Origin: Nocardia cyriacigeorgica GUH-2
GTDB lineage: Bacteria > Actinomycetota > Actinomycetes > Mycobacteriales > Mycobacteriaceae
NCBI RefSeq assembly: GCF_000284035.1
Contig: NC_016887.1
Location: 434,001-498,000 of the forward strand
Reading direction: 5' to 3'
DNA length: 64,000 nucleotides
In this document: positions 45,882 through 56,557 of the stretch, one piece after another
Numbering within the stretch: the stretch's first letter is position 1
How the letters are laid out: each line of letters opens with the position of its first letter
The notes under the pieces: generated by a model
What the model saw: only the letters and a program-made list of their open reading frames with translations
Databases searched by the model: none
What the model was told of the DNA's origin: nothing
Program-made: the position numbers and the translations under genes

Positions 45882-46790
45882 TCAGCTCCCGGGTTCGACG
45901 TGCCCGGCCTCGCCCGCCAGCGCGAACAACCCGTCGGCCGTCTGCTCGATGAGCCCGTCCACCAACAGCGAGTCCAGCGCCCGGTCCCGCTGACCCGGGT
46001 CGCGGGTCCACGCCATATCCAGCCGCACCCGCTCGACCGGACCGGACGCGTCCCGGAGCACATCCATCAGCCGCCCTCTGGCCTGCCGGTCGGTGCCCTC
46101 GTACTTCTGCGTCCGTCGCACTACCTGCGAGGCGGGCCGGCCTGCCTCGTTCCAGGCACAGCGGGGCAGCGGACAGTTGTCGCAGGAGGGGGAGCGGGCG
46201 GTGCAGATCAGCGCGCCGAGCTCCATCAGGGCGGCGGAGAAAGTCGCGGCGCGCGGCACCGACGCCGGCAGCAGGGCCTCCGTCTCGCGAAGACCCTTCG
46301 CCGACGGATTACCGGCATCCGCCTTCCCGTGCACCGCTCGGGCAACCACGCGGCGAACATTGGTGTCCACCACCGGAACTCGCTGCCCGTAGGCGAAACA
46401 CGCGACGGCGCGGGCGGTGTACGCGCCGATCCCGGGCAGGCCGAGCAGCACCTCGACGTCCTCGGGCACCCGATCCCCGTGCTCGCTCGCAAGCACCCGC
46501 GCGCATTCGTGCAGTCGCAGCGCGCGGCGCGGATATCCGAGCTTGCCCCACGCCCGCAGCACCTCTGCCTGCGAGGACGCCGCCATGGCCGACGGCACCG
46601 GCCAGCGCGCCACCCATTCCCGCCAGATTGGTTCCACCCGCACCACCGGCGTCTGCTGGAGCATGATCTCGCTCATCAGGATCTGCCACGCGCTCACGCC
46701 CGGCCGGCGCCAGGGCAGATCGCGGGCGGTGACCCGGTACCAGTCGAGCAGGGCATCCGGGTCAACCGTGGCTGTCAATGTCGTCCTCAC
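45882..46790 (-). CDS. mutY: A/G-specific adenine glycosylase
   Basis: A 302-residue DNA glycosylase that removes adenine opposite 8-oxoguanine. The helix-hairpin-helix is LLGLPGIGAYTARAV; the catalytic residues are E41 in SEIMLQQT and D142 in VVDTNVRR. The 4Fe-4S cysteines are C196, C203, C206 and C211, with a 6-2-4 spacing rather than the usual 6-2-5. The NUDIX-like C-terminal domain of longer MutY proteins is absent. The start is GTG 46790 or a nearby TTG. It is divergent from the carbonic anhydrase gene. Confidence 0.94.
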   Translation of the reverse strand: MRTTLTATVDPDALLDWYRVTARDLPWRRPGVSAWQILMSEIMLQQTPVVRVEPIWREWVARWPVPSAMAASSQAEVLRAWGKLGYPRRALRLHECARVLASEHGDRVPEDVEVLLGLPGIGAYTARAVACFAYGQRVPVVDTNVRRVVARAVHGKADAGNPSAKGLRETEALLPASVPRAATFSAALMELGALICTARSPSCDNCPLPRCAWNEAGRPASQVVRRTQKYEGTDRQARGRLMDVLRDASGPVERVRLDMAWTRDPGQRDRALDSLLVDGLIEQTADGLFALAGEAGHVEPGS

Positions 46791-46891
46791 CTGCTGCTCA
46801 CCGCGTTGGATCGGGCCTGGCCAGACGGTGTTAGCGGCCTCGTAACCGGAACCGACTCGTCGGTAACACTCAATCTGTGCAAAATGGACAC

Positions 46892-47515
46892 ATGCCTCAG
46901 TCGAACCCGATCAGCGCCTGGAAATCCCTCCGCGACGGTAACGACCGTTTCGTCAACGGCACGTTGCTGCATCCTAATCAGGGCGCCGCGGATCGAGCCA
47001 AGCTCGTCGGCGGTCAGCACCCCACCGCCATTCTGTTCGGTTGCGGAGACTCCCGCGTCGCCGCCGAACTCATCTTCGACCAGGGCCTCGGCGACATGTT
47101 CGTGGTCCGGACCGCCGGCCACGTGGTCGACTCCTCGGTGCTCGGCTCCATCGAATACGGCGTGCAGATCCTCAACGTGCCGCTGATCGTGGTGTTCGGC
47201 CACGACAGCTGCGGCGCGGTGAAGGCCACCCTCGACGCCCTCGACGGCGGCGAGGTTCCCGGCGGCTTCATCCGCAGCCTGGTCGAGCGCGTCACCCCGT
47301 CGGTGCTGATCGGCCGCCGCGAGGGCCTGTCCACCGTTGACGAGTTCGAAGCCCGCCACGTCCAGGAGACCGCCGAGCTACTGCGTCAGCGCTCCTCGAT
47401 CATCGCCGACCGGGTAACCAACGGGCAGCTCGCGATCGCCTGTGTCACCTACACCCTGGCCGACGGTAAGGCCAAGCTGCACAGCTCGATCGGTGACATC
47501 GGCGAGGTCGCCTGA
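46892..47515 (+). CDS. canB: Beta-class carbonic anhydrase
   Basis: A 207-residue enzyme interconverting CO2 and bicarbonate. The zinc ligands C51, H104 and C107 (FGCGDSR, FGHDSCGAV) and the D53-R55 dyad are in the same positions as in Rv3588c. ATG 46892 gives MPQSNPISAW, matching the homologue; GTG 46877 is an in-frame alternative. A hairpin follows the gene. Confidence 0.95.
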   Translation: MPQSNPISAWKSLRDGNDRFVNGTLLHPNQGAADRAKLVGGQHPTAILFGCGDSRVAAELIFDQGLGDMFVVRTAGHVVDSSVLGSIEYGVQILNVPLIVVFGHDSCGAVKATLDALDGGEVPGGFIRSLVERVTPSVLIGRREGLSTVDEFEARHVQETAELLRQRSSIIADRVTNGQLAIACVTYTLADGKAKLHSSIGDIGEVA

Positions 47516-47556
47516 GCCTCGAACGCTCGCATACGCCCAGCTCTCGACGGGTGCGC

Positions 47557-47584
47557 GGGGCGTCGCCGACACGGTTGACGCCCC
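47557..47584 (+). terminator. Hairpin after the carbonic anhydrase gene
   Basis: GGGGCGTC at 47557-47564 pairs with GACGCCCC at 47577-47584 around a 12-base loop, 40 bases after the stop. Confidence 0.5.
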
Positions 47585-47625
47585 GACACGCCGTGCCCCT
47601 GAGTTGCTGTGCCGAGCGGTGCGCT

Positions 47626-47637
47626 TACCGTTGAGTC
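47626..47637 (+). promoter_or_regulatory. -10 box of a leaderless transcript
   Basis: TACCGT at 47626-47631 lies six bases before GTG 47638, with no ribosome site. Confidence 0.45.
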
Positions 47638-48306
47638 GTGCTGGAACCGAATGGACCGCTGCCTCCGGAGATCTATTGGCGGCGACGTGTTTTTGCCATC
47701 GGCGTGCTGGTCGTCGCGCTCGTGCTGGTGATCTGGCTGGTGGTCGCGGTATCGCGGGGCGGCGATTCGCCCGGCGATACCCAGGCGGCGGCGAATTCGT
47801 CGACCGAGACGAACAAGCCGGCCGGTCAGGCGTCGACCAAGAAAGAGTCCGCCGCCGAATCGTCCCAGCCGTCCGGCTCCGCCACCTCCAGCAGTGCCAC
47901 GCCGGTGGCCGCGGGCCAATGCTCGGACCAGTCGCTGGCGGTGAAGGTGACCGTCGCCCAGCCCACCTACCGGGTGGGTGAGCAGCCGGTCTTCGGCATC
48001 GTCATCACCAATATCTCCGCCGACGCCTGCACCCGCGATATGGGTTCGGGCCTCCAGCAGGTCTCCGTGCACACCCTCGACGGTCAGCGCCGGCTGTGGG
48101 CCAGCACCGATTGCTATCCGGACGGCGAACCCGATGTGCGCACCTTGCAGCCGGGTGAGCAGGCCGCCTTCACCGTCACCTGGACCGGTGCGACCTCGCA
48201 GCCGGAATGCGCGGGGGAGCGGGTGCAGGTTCCGGCCGGTGCCTACAACGTCGTTGCCCAGCTGGGCGCGATCCGCAGCGCGCCGGAGCCGTTCAACATC
48301 GCCTAG
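47638..48306 (+). CDS. Membrane-anchored exported protein (Rv3587c-like)
   Basis: A 222-residue protein. A short cytoplasmic N-terminus is followed by one membrane segment (about 18-40), a Ser/Thr/Ala-rich linker (44-90) and a folded extracytoplasmic domain (about 95-222). Three conserved cysteines, including C94 and those in ADACTRDMG and STDCYPDG, may form disulfides. It is the positional counterpart of Rv3587c. The fold looks like an all-beta, Ig-like module; function is unknown. It is convergent with radA. Confidence 0.8.
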   Translation: MLEPNGPLPPEIYWRRRVFAIGVLVVALVLVIWLVVAVSRGGDSPGDTQAAANSSTETNKPAGQASTKKESAAESSQPSGSATSSSATPVAAGQCSDQSLAVKVTVAQPTYRVGEQPVFGIVITNISADACTRDMGSGLQQVSVHTLDGQRRLWASTDCYPDGEPDVRTLQPGEQAAFTVTWTGATSQPECAGERVQVPAGAYNVVAQLGAIRSAPEPFNIA

Positions 48307-48382
48307 CGCTTCGGGCCGCGGCCGCCCGCGCCCGCCAGCCAGGCCGGTTCAGCCGCGACGAGTCGGTCTTTGCCGCCAGGTC

Positions 48383-49753
48383 TCAGCCCTTGCCCTTGCT
48401 GAGCCCGGCCATCCGGATGGCCCCGCGCAGTGACGTCGCCTCGATCAGTTTCATCGGCGTCGACTTCGCATCGGTGCCCGGCGGCACGATCGCGGTGGTG
48501 AACCCGAGCCGTTCCGCCTCGGCCAGCCGCCGCGCGGTCGCGGTGACCCGGCGGACCTCACCGGCCAGCCCCACCTCGCCGAGGATCACCCAGCCCGGCT
48601 CCAGGGCGGTATTACGAGCGGAACTGGCGATGGCCAAGGCCACCGCCAGATCCGCGGCCGGCTCCACCAGCCGCATCCCCCCGACGGTGGCTGCATAGAT
48701 ATCTTGCTTGCCCACATAGAACCCGCAGCGGCTCTGCAAGACCGCCAGAATCATCGCCACCCGGTTGTAGTCCAGCCCGCTCACCGCACGCCGCGGCGCA
48801 GGCACCTGGGTGTCGACGGTCAGGCCCTGGACCTCACCGACCAGCGGACGTTTACCGTCCAACGCCACGGTGACCGCGGTGCCCGGCACCGAATCGGTGC
48901 GGTGATGCAGGAACAACCCCGACGGATCGGCCACTCCGGTGATGCCGTCGTCGTGCAGTTCGAAACAGCCCACCTCGTCGGCGCTGCCGAAGCGGTTCTT
49001 GATCCCGCGCACCATGCGCAGCGTGGAGTTCTTGTCGCCTTCGAACTGCAACACCACGTCCACCAGATGTTCCAGGGTGCGCGGACCGGCGACCGCGCCG
49101 TCCTTGGTGACGTGCCCGACCAGCAGCACCGCGATCCCGCTGGATTTCGCCAGCGCGGTGAGCGCCGCCGTCACCGCGCGCACCTGGGTGACCCCACCGA
49201 TGACGCCGTCGGTATCCGGCGCGAGCATGGTCTGCACCGAATCGACCACCAGCAGCGTCGGCCGCACCTGCTCGACATGCCCGAGCACCATCGACAGATC
49301 CGATTCCGCCGCCAGGTACACCCGCTCGTGCACCGCCCCGGTGCGGTCGGCTCGCAGGCGCACCTGCCCCGCCGACTCCTCGGCCGTCACGTACAGGGCG
49401 CGTTCGTCGCGGGCCGCCGCCCAGCGGTGGGCGACCTCGAGCAACAGCGTCGACTTGCCGACCCCCGGTTCACCCGACAGCAACACCACCGACCCGGCGA
49501 CCACACCACCGCCGAGCACCCGATCCAACTCCGGCACGCCCGTGGACCTGGCCGCGGTGAGCTGGGAATCGATCTGTGAGATCGGCGCGGCGGCGGTACT
49601 CGGCAGCATGGCCCGCCGCCCCGCAGGCGCCGCTACCGAGGGCGCGATCTCCTCCACGGTGCCCCACGCACCGCAGTCGGGACATTTACCCACCCATTTG
49701 GCGACCTCGTGCCCGCACGCGGAGCACTGGAACACCGGCTTGCTTTTCGCCAC
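48383..49753 (-). CDS. radA: DNA repair protein RadA
   Basis: A 456-residue RecA-like branch-migration ATPase. The N-terminal zinc finger is C10-x2-C13-x10-C24-x2-C27; Walker A is GEPGVGKST at 94-102; the RadA-specific KNRFG motif is present; and a Lon-like C-terminal domain follows. It acts in recombinational repair. In mycobacteria disA adjoins radA; here the next gene is the unrelated membrane protein. Confidence 0.96.
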   Translation of the reverse strand: MAKSKPVFQCSACGHEVAKWVGKCPDCGAWGTVEEIAPSVAAPAGRRAMLPSTAAAPISQIDSQLTAARSTGVPELDRVLGGGVVAGSVVLLSGEPGVGKSTLLLEVAHRWAAARDERALYVTAEESAGQVRLRADRTGAVHERVYLAAESDLSMVLGHVEQVRPTLLVVDSVQTMLAPDTDGVIGGVTQVRAVTAALTALAKSSGIAVLLVGHVTKDGAVAGPRTLEHLVDVVLQFEGDKNSTLRMVRGIKNRFGSADEVGCFELHDDGITGVADPSGLFLHHRTDSVPGTAVTVALDGKRPLVGEVQGLTVDTQVPAPRRAVSGLDYNRVAMILAVLQSRCGFYVGKQDIYAATVGGMRLVEPAADLAVALAIASSARNTALEPGWVILGEVGLAGEVRRVTATARRLAEAERLGFTTAIVPPGTDAKSTPMKLIEATSLRGAIRMAGLSKGKG

Positions 49754-49800
49754 ACGCGCACCCTACGCAGCCGCACCGACACCGCCGCCCCGCAACGCGA

Positions 49801-49832
49801 ACGGCCGCCGCATCCGGGGATGCGACGGCCGT
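49801..49832 (-). terminator. Strong hairpin after lpqE
   Basis: ACGGCCG and CGCATCC (49801-49815) pair with GGATGCG and CGGCCGT (49818-49832), with one mismatch. It lies 21 bases past the lpqE stop on the reverse strand. Confidence 0.7.
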
Positions 49833-49852
49833 TGCGCGAAAACTCAGCGAGC

Positions 49853-50593
49853 TCAGTGCCCGCCCTTGGCCCCACCTTCGCTCGCGCGCGACAGGTCCGA
49901 TTCGTGGCGCTCGGCCACGGTGCCCGCGTCGACCGGCACCTGCATCTGCACGGTGCCGTTCTCCTTGAAGTCGAAGGTCACCGTGTAGGTCAGGCCCGGG
50001 GTGATGTCCTTGGTCAGGCCGGTGATCTCGATGCGCGCGGGATCGGCCTCGGGGTCCTCGCCCGCACCGGCGGCGGGCGCCGCGGTGGTGGTGGGCGCGG
50101 CGGTGGTGGTCTCGGTGCCGTGCTGCTCATCGGAGGTGCCGTGCTCGTCCGAGGAGCCGTGCTCACCGGCGGCGGCGGTGGTGTCGGCGCCGGCGGCCAC
50201 GACGGTCTGCTGCGGCTTCAGCGTCAGCGTGGAGCCGCCGCCGGGGGCGGTGATCTTCACGTCGCCCAGATCGGTGCTGATCTTGGTGAGCTCGTCGGCG
50301 GTGGTCTCGCTGGTGTTGACGATCGACAGCGCCAGCACGGCCTGGCCGCCGGTGGCGTTGGTGTGCTCACCGCTGGGCGGGTAGACGATGTGCACGTTGC
50401 GCAGCGAGATCTTGCCGACGTCGGCGTGGTTGCCGTTGATCGCGGCCACCTGGTCGGCGGTCTGCGAGATCTGGCCGGCGCTGCAGCCGGTCAGGGCGAG
50501 CGCCGCGCCGGCCGCGAGGGCCGCAACCATCGTCATGCGACGCCGCGGGGTCGTACCTGCCGCCGGGGCGGTCACAGCTGTCAGGGCAGTCAC
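49853..50593 (-). CDS. lpqE: Lipoprotein LpqE
   Basis: A 246-residue lipoprotein. The signal peptide has RRR at about 17-19 and a lipobox ALTGC with the lipidated C37, followed by SAGQISQTADQ, which matches LpqE. A beta-rich domain is interrupted by a low-complexity Glu/His/Gly/Thr segment with EHGSSDEHGTSDEQHG repeats near 155-195. GTG 50593 has GGAGG seven bases upstream. It is divergent from carD. Its role in the envelope is unknown. Confidence 0.85.
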   Translation of the reverse strand: MTALTAVTAPAAGTTPRRRMTMVAALAAGAALALTGCSAGQISQTADQVAAINGNHADVGKISLRNVHIVYPPSGEHTNATGGQAVLALSIVNTSETTADELTKISTDLGDVKITAPGGGSTLTLKPQQTVVAAGADTTAAAGEHGSSDEHGTSDEQHGTETTTAAPTTTAAPAAGAGEDPEADPARIEITGLTKDITPGLTYTVTFDFKENGTVQMQVPVDAGTVAERHESDLSRASEGGAKGGH

Positions 50594-51570
<977 letters not shown>

Positions 51571-51572
51571 CC

Positions 51573-52274
51573 GTGAACAGCTCTAACGGCCGTGTGGTCG
51601 CGTTGGTGCCTGCCGCCGGTCGTGGCGTGCGCCTGGGTGGATCGACACCCAAGGCGTTCGTCGCGGTCGGCGGTACACCCATGCTCAGATACGCCGTCGA
51701 TGGGCTGCTCGCATCCGATGCCGTAGACGAGATAATTGTCATGGTTCCGGCCGAACTGGTGCAGATCGCAGTTGCCCTGCTGCCGTCCGCCGCGCCGGTT
51801 CGCGTCGTCGTCGGCGGGGCCGAGCGCACCGATTCGGTCCGCGCCGGCATCGCGGCCGCACCGCGGGCCGATTACTACCTCGTCCACGACGCCGCCCGCG
51901 CGCTCACCCCACCCGAGCTGATCGCCCGGGTGGCCGCCGAGCTGCGCGCGGGGCATCCGGCCGTGGTGCCCGCGCTCCCGGTCGTCGACACCGTGAAATC
52001 GGTGGACGAGCGCGGGATCGTCACCGGAACCCCGGACCGGTCGGCCCTGCGCGCCATCCAGACCCCGCAGGGATTCGCGGCCGATTTGCTGCGCGCCGCC
52101 TACGCCACCGAGGTCGCCGCCACCGACGACGCGGGCCTGGTCGAACGCCTGGGCCACCCGGTCCGCACGGTGCCCGGCGACCCGCTCGCCTTCAAGATCA
52201 CCACCCCGCTCGACCTGCACCTGGCCGAGGCCGTCCTGGCCGGCGCCGAACTGCCCGCGGCGGGTGTCCGATGA
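51573..52274 (+). CDS. ispD: 2-C-methyl-D-erythritol 4-phosphate cytidylyltransferase
   Basis: A 233-residue enzyme of the non-mevalonate isoprenoid pathway. It has [13 protein letters not shown] (CTP loop), [21 protein letters not shown] and TPQGF. GTG 51573 lies two bases after carD, and its stop overlaps the ispF ATG, so carD-ispD-ispF are co-transcribed as in mycobacteria. Confidence 0.96.
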   Translation: MNSSNGRVVALVPAAGRGVRLGGSTPKAFVAVGGTPMLRYAVDGLLASDAVDEIIVMVPAELVQIAVALLPSAAPVRVVVGGAERTDSVRAGIAAAPRADYYLVHDAARALTPPELIARVAAELRAGHPAVVPALPVVDTVKSVDERGIVTGTPDRSALRAIQTPQGFAADLLRAAYATEVAATDDAGLVERLGHPVRTVPGDPLAFKITTPLDLHLAEAVLAGAELPAAGVR

Positions 52275-52741
52275 CCATGCGCGTCGGCATCGGCAGCGAT
52301 GTCCATCCGATCGAACCCGGCCGCCCGTGCTGGATGGCCGGGCTGCTCTTCGACGGCGACGACGGTTGCGCCGGCCACTCAGACGGCGACGTCGCCGCGC
52401 ACGCGCTCTGCGACGCCCTCCTCTCGGCCGCGGGCCTCGGCGACGTCGGCGCCGTCTTCGGCACCGGCCGCCCGGAATGGGCGAACGTCTCCGGCGCCGC
52501 CATGCTGAAAGAAGTGCGCCGATTGCTCGACGAGGCCGGATACGACGTGGTCAACGCGGCGGTCCAGGTGATCGGCAACCGCCCCAAGATCGGCCCGCGC
52601 CGGGCCGAAGCGCAGCAGGTCCTCGGCGATCTGCTGGGCGCGCCGGTGTCGGTGTCGGGCACCACCACCGACGGTCTCGGGCTCACCGGGCGCGGTGAAG
52701 GGGTCGCCGCCATGGCGACCGCCCTGCTGCACTGTCGGTAG
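52271..52741 (+). CDS. ispF: 2-C-methyl-D-erythritol 2,4-cyclodiphosphate synthase
   Basis: A 156-residue enzyme. The metal ligands are in [10 protein letters not shown] (D-x-H) and [17 protein letters not shown]; the C-terminal [19 protein letters not shown] completes the family pattern. It acts two steps after IspD and overlaps it by four bases (ATGA). Confidence 0.97.
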   Translation: MTMRVGIGSDVHPIEPGRPCWMAGLLFDGDDGCAGHSDGDVAAHALCDALLSAAGLGDVGAVFGTGRPEWANVSGAAMLKEVRRLLDEAGYDVVNAAVQVIGNRPKIGPRRAEAQQVLGDLLGAPVSVSGTTTDGLGLTGRGEGVAAMATALLHCR

Positions 52742-52840
52742 TCCAGCCCCGCCGACCCGCGCCGATCCGGCCGCGGACCTGTCGGAATTTCGAGACTCCG
52801 CCCGCAGCGCAACCCCATATACCAGCTAGGATCGACTGCC

Positions 52841-54247
52841 GTGACTCTGCGCCTATTCGACACCGAGACGCGGACCATGCGTGATTTCACGCCACTGGTC
52901 CCCGGCCATGCCTCGGTGTACCTGTGTGGCGCCACCGTGCAGGGTGAACCGCACATCGGGCATGTGCGCAGCGGCGTCGCGTTCGACGTGCTGCGCCGCT
53001 GGCTGACCGTCAACGGCCACGATGTCGCGTTCATCCGCAATGTCACCGATATCGACGACAAGATCCTGAACAAGGCCGCCGCCGCCGGACGGCCGTGGTG
53101 GGAGTGGGCCGCGACCCATGAGCGCGCCTTCGACGAGGCCTACCGGCAGCTCGGTGTGCTGCCGCCGTCGGCCGAACCGCGCGCCACCGGCCACATCACT
53201 CAGATGGTCGAGCTCATGCAGCGGTTGATCGACCGCGGGCACGCCTACGCCTCGGCGGGCAATGTCTACTTCGACGTGGTGAGTTACCCCGAGTACGGCG
53301 CGCTGTCCGGGCATCGTCTCGATGACGTGCACCAGGGCGAAAGCGCGGGCGAGGGCAAACGCGATCCGCGCGATTTCACCCTGTGGAAGGCCGCCAAGCC
53401 AGGCGAGCCCACTTGGCCGTCGCCGTGGGGTCCGGGCCGGCCGGGCTGGCATCTGGAATGCTCGGCGATGGCGGAGTTCTATCTCGGTTCGTCGTTCGAT
53501 ATCCATTGCGGCGGAATGGATCTGGTCTTCCCGCACCACGAGAACGAGATCGCCCAGTCCAAGGCGGCCGGGCACGGTTTCGCGCAGTACTGGCTGCACA
53601 ATGGCTGGGTCACCCTCGGCGGCGAGAAGATGGCGAAGTCGCTCGGCAATGTGTTGTCGGTGCCCAATGTGTTGAAGCAGGTCCGGGCGGTCGAGCTGCG
53701 GTTCTACCTCGGTGGCGCGCATTACCGTTCGATGCTCGAGTACTCCGACAAGGCCCTGCAGGATGCCGCGCAGACCTATCAGCGCATCGAGGCGTTCGTG
53801 CATCGGGTGGTCGAACGCGGTGGTGACGTGCCGGTGGGCAAGTGGACCGACGCCTTCGCCGCCGCCCTCGACGAGGACCTCGCGGTGCCCAAGGCGCTCG
53901 CCGAAATCCACCATGTGGTGCACGAGGGCAACAAGGCGCTCGACGCCGGCGTGCTCGACACCGCGCGCGAGCATGCCGGCCAGGTGCGTGGCATGCTGGC
54001 CATCCTCGGTGTCGATCCACTGGACCCGCAGTGGCACACCCCCGGTGATTCCACCGCCGCGACCGCCGCGCTCGATGTGCTGGTCAATGCCGAACTCGAA
54101 CGGCGCCAGCAAGCGCGGGCCGACAAGGACTGGGCGACCGCCGACGCGGTGCGCGACCGGTTGCACGCCGCGGGTGTCGAGGTCACCGATACCCCCAACG
54201 GCCCGGAATGGTCGCTGGTCACCCCACAGCCAGGAAAGGCCGACTGA
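52841..54247 (+). CDS. cysS: Cysteinyl-tRNA synthetase
   Basis: A 468-residue class I synthetase. The zinc ligand C29 and HIGH at 38-41 lie in [31 protein letters not shown] and the KMSKS-type KMAKS at 263-267 follow. It corresponds to cysS1 (Rv3580c). GTG 52841 is preceded by TAGGAT eight bases away, possibly a leaderless promoter. Its stop overlaps the rlmB ATG by one base. Confidence 0.97.
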   Translation: MTLRLFDTETRTMRDFTPLVPGHASVYLCGATVQGEPHIGHVRSGVAFDVLRRWLTVNGHDVAFIRNVTDIDDKILNKAAAAGRPWWEWAATHERAFDEAYRQLGVLPPSAEPRATGHITQMVELMQRLIDRGHAYASAGNVYFDVVSYPEYGALSGHRLDDVHQGESAGEGKRDPRDFTLWKAAKPGEPTWPSPWGPGRPGWHLECSAMAEFYLGSSFDIHCGGMDLVFPHHENEIAQSKAAGHGFAQYWLHNGWVTLGGEKMAKSLGNVLSVPNVLKQVRAVELRFYLGGAHYRSMLEYSDKALQDAAQTYQRIEAFVHRVVERGGDVPVGKWTDAFAAALDEDLAVPKALAEIHHVVHEGNKALDAGVLDTAREHAGQVRGMLAILGVDPLDPQWHTPGDSTAATAALDVLVNAELERRQQARADKDWATADAVRDRLHAAGVEVTDTPNGPEWSLVTPQPGKAD

Positions 54248-55218
54248 TGGCAGGCAATTCGCAGCGCCGAGGCGCTGTCCGCAAGGGCGGAACCAAGAAG
54301 GGCCAGGTTGTCGGATCCGGCGGCAAGCGCAGGCGTGGACTCGAGGGCCGGGGTGCGACTCCGCCCGCCGAGATGCGTAAGTACCATCCGGCCGCCAAGC
54401 GTGCTGCCGCGAAAGCCAAAGCGGCGCAGGCAGGTTCGGGTGGACGCCAGAATCGTCCGGCCGGTCGCAAGACCGACGACGGGCCGGAGATGGTGCTCGG
54501 GCGTAACCCGGTCGTGGAATGCCTGCGCGCCGGTGTGCCCGCCAGCGCGCTGTATGTCGCCGTCGGCACCGAGAACGACGAGCGGCTGACCGAGAGCGTC
54601 CGGATCGCCGCCGACACCGGCATTTCCATCCTGGAAGTTCCGCGTACCGATCTGGACCGGCTCAGCGCCAACGGGTTGCATCAGGGCCTCGCGCTCCAGG
54701 TGCCGCCGTACCGCTACGCCCACCCCGACGATCTGGCCGAGCGCGTGCGGGATTCGGGGCAGCCGGCGCTGATCGTCGCGCTGGACAACATCTCCGATCC
54801 GCGCAACCTCGGCGCGGTGATCCGCTCGGTGGCCGCGTTCGGTGGTCAGGGTGTGGTGATTCCGCAGCGCCGCAGCGCCAGCGTCACCGCGGTGGCCTGG
54901 CGCACCAGTGCGGGCGCGGCGGCCCGGCTGCCCGTCGCGCGGGCCACGAATCTGACCCGCACGCTGAAGGATTTCGCCGCCAAGGGCTATCAGATCGTCG
55001 GCCTGGACGCCGGTGGCGACACCACCCTCGACGAGTTCGATGGCACCGCACCGACGGTGATCGTGGTCGGCTCCGAAGGCAAGGGCCTGTCGCGGCTGGT
55101 CCGCGAGACCTGCGATGCCATTCTGAGCATTCCGATGGCGGGTCCGGTGGAATCGCTCAACGCCTCGGTCGCCGCGGGTGTCGTGCTCGCCGAAGTGGCC
55201 CGTCAGCGCCGCATCTGA
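54247..55218 (+). CDS. rlmB: 23S rRNA (guanosine-2'-O-)-methyltransferase RlmB (TrmH family)
   Basis: A 323-residue SpoU methyltransferase. The first 80 residues are Lys/Arg/Gly-rich and disordered, then a substrate-binding domain ([13 protein letters not shown]) and the knotted SPOUT domain with [27 protein letters not shown] and [15 protein letters not shown]. It likely methylates a guanosine of 23S rRNA. It overlaps the end of cysS and matches Rv3579c. Confidence 0.92.
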   Translation: MAGNSQRRGAVRKGGTKKGQVVGSGGKRRRGLEGRGATPPAEMRKYHPAAKRAAAKAKAAQAGSGGRQNRPAGRKTDDGPEMVLGRNPVVECLRAGVPASALYVAVGTENDERLTESVRIAADTGISILEVPRTDLDRLSANGLHQGLALQVPPYRYAHPDDLAERVRDSGQPALIVALDNISDPRNLGAVIRSVAAFGGQGVVIPQRRSASVTAVAWRTSAGAAARLPVARATNLTRTLKDFAAKGYQIVGLDAGGDTTLDEFDGTAPTVIVVGSEGKGLSRLVRETCDAILSIPMAGPVESLNASVAAGVVLAEVARQRRI

Positions 55219-55320
55219 GATCGCCGCACGCCCGGACGGTGGGGCTCGTCCGTGCGCGTGAGCGAAACGCCGCACGGCCGCGACACTCGGTAAAGAACGC
55301 GCAAAGGCGGCCTACCCCCG

Positions 55321-55333
55321 TACAATTCGGCTC
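55321..55333 (+). promoter_or_regulatory. -10 box of a leaderless transcript (DUF4190 gene)
   Basis: TACAAT at 55321-55326 lies seven bases before GTG 55334, with no ribosome site. It is the closest match to a consensus -10 box in the window. Confidence 0.6.
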
Positions 55334-55612
55334 GTGGTGATACCCAATCAGCCCATCGGTCAGACGATCGAGCACCCGCGGGCAACCCTGGTGCTGGTGC
55401 TCGGCGCCGTGAGTTTGATGTGCTGCGGGGTCCTCGGGCCGGTGGCCTGGGCGCTGGGCAAACAGGCGCTCGACCAGATCAACGATTCCCACGGTGCGTT
55501 GAGTGGGCGCGCGCAGGTGATGGTGGGCTACATCCTCGGGGTCATCGGCACCATCATGATGATCATCTGGGCGCTGCTGTTCCTGCTGATCCTGCTGGGC
55601 GGCAACGCCTAG
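55334..55612 (+). CDS. DUF4190 small membrane protein
   Basis: A 92-residue protein with two hydrophobic segments (about 18-40 and 62-88) flanking a short amphipathic loop (ALGKQALDQINDS), the DUF4190 pattern. Function is unknown. It is leaderless and follows rlmB by 115 bases. Confidence 0.75.
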   Translation: MVIPNQPIGQTIEHPRATLVLVLGAVSLMCCGVLGPVAWALGKQALDQINDSHGALSGRAQVMVGYILGVIGTIMMIIWALLFLLILLGGNA

Positions 55613-55695
55613 CGAACTGTCGCTCGGTGCGGACTCGGTCGCGTTCCGCTGAATGCCGCTTCGGCCGCCCAGTCGGCGAGGGCGCTCACCGCCGC

Positions 55696-56505
55696 TCAGT
55701 GCAGGCTCGGCCGCTCCGGTTCGTCCGGGTGGTCCCAGGCCGGCCACTCTTCGGAGATCGACCCGGACCAGTCGGGCTGACGCCGTTCCCGGAACGCCGT
55801 CATCGCCTCCCCGCCGTCGATGCTCTTGGCCACGTGCTGGTTCAGCTCGCTCTCCAGCCGTCCCACCACCGACGGCGCCATATCCATGCTTTCCCACAGC
55901 AGCCGCTTGGACAGCGCGGCTGTCAGCGGGGCCGAGCCGTTGGCGATATCGTGCGCCACCGCCAGCGCGGTCGGCAGCACCTCGCCGCCGGGTAGGCAGG
56001 CATTGGCCAGGCCCATCGCCTTGGCCTCCGCGCCGTCGAAGGTGCGGCCGGTGAGCAGGATGTCGGCGGCGTTGGCCAGGCCCGCCAGTCGCGGCAGCGT
56101 CCAGTGCGCGTACCCGTCGGCGAGCACGCCGCGGCGCACCTGGCTCAGCCCGTACACCGCGTCGTCGGCCAGATAGCGCAGATCGCATTGCAGCGCCAGC
56201 GCCAGTCCGATCCCGACGGCGTGCCCGTTGACGGCGGCGATCACCGGCTTGCGCACCCGGAACGGCGGCGGGTCGATGGTGCCGGTGACCTCGCCGACCC
56301 GGTCGGACAGGTCGGCGCCGGCGCAGAACGCGGGCGGGGTGCCGGTGATGACGACGACGCGAATGGCATCCTCGGCATCGCAGCGCTGCAAGGCCGCGCT
56401 GAGCTCGGCGATCATGGCCGGCGTGAAGGCGTTCTGCTGGGCGGGGCGATTCAGGGTGAGGACGGCGATGCCCGCGGAGACATCGACGAGCAGTTCCGAA
56501 CTCAT
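55696..56505 (-). CDS. Crotonase (enoyl-CoA hydratase/isomerase) family protein
   Basis: A 269-residue crotonase with GTPPAFCAGADLSDR and GHAVGIGLALALQCDLRY. The two Glu residues of true hydratases are not in place: the region reads YGLSQVRRGVLADGYAHW. The reaction may therefore not be hydration. ATG 56505 has TACGAT seven bases upstream on the reverse strand (leaderless). It lies downstream of an acyl-CoA dehydrogenase in the same direction, 52 bases away, suggesting a shared acyl-CoA pathway. Confidence 0.85.
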   Translation of the reverse strand: MSSELLVDVSAGIAVLTLNRPAQQNAFTPAMIAELSAALQRCDAEDAIRVVVITGTPPAFCAGADLSDRVGEVTGTIDPPPFRVRKPVIAAVNGHAVGIGLALALQCDLRYLADDAVYGLSQVRRGVLADGYAHWTLPRLAGLANAADILLTGRTFDGAEAKAMGLANACLPGGEVLPTALAVAHDIANGSAPLTAALSKRLLWESMDMAPSVVGRLESELNQHVAKSIDGGEAMTAFRERRQPDWSGSISEEWPAWDHPDEPERPSLH

Positions 56506-56518
56506 GCCTTGGATCGTA
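56506..56518 (-). promoter_or_regulatory. -10 box of a leaderless transcript (crotonase)
   Basis: On the reverse strand TACGAT (56513-56518) ends seven bases before the ATG at 56505. Confidence 0.4.
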
Positions 56519-56557
56519 GACGACCCCGCCCCGCCCGGTGGGCGCTCGGGCGAGTGC

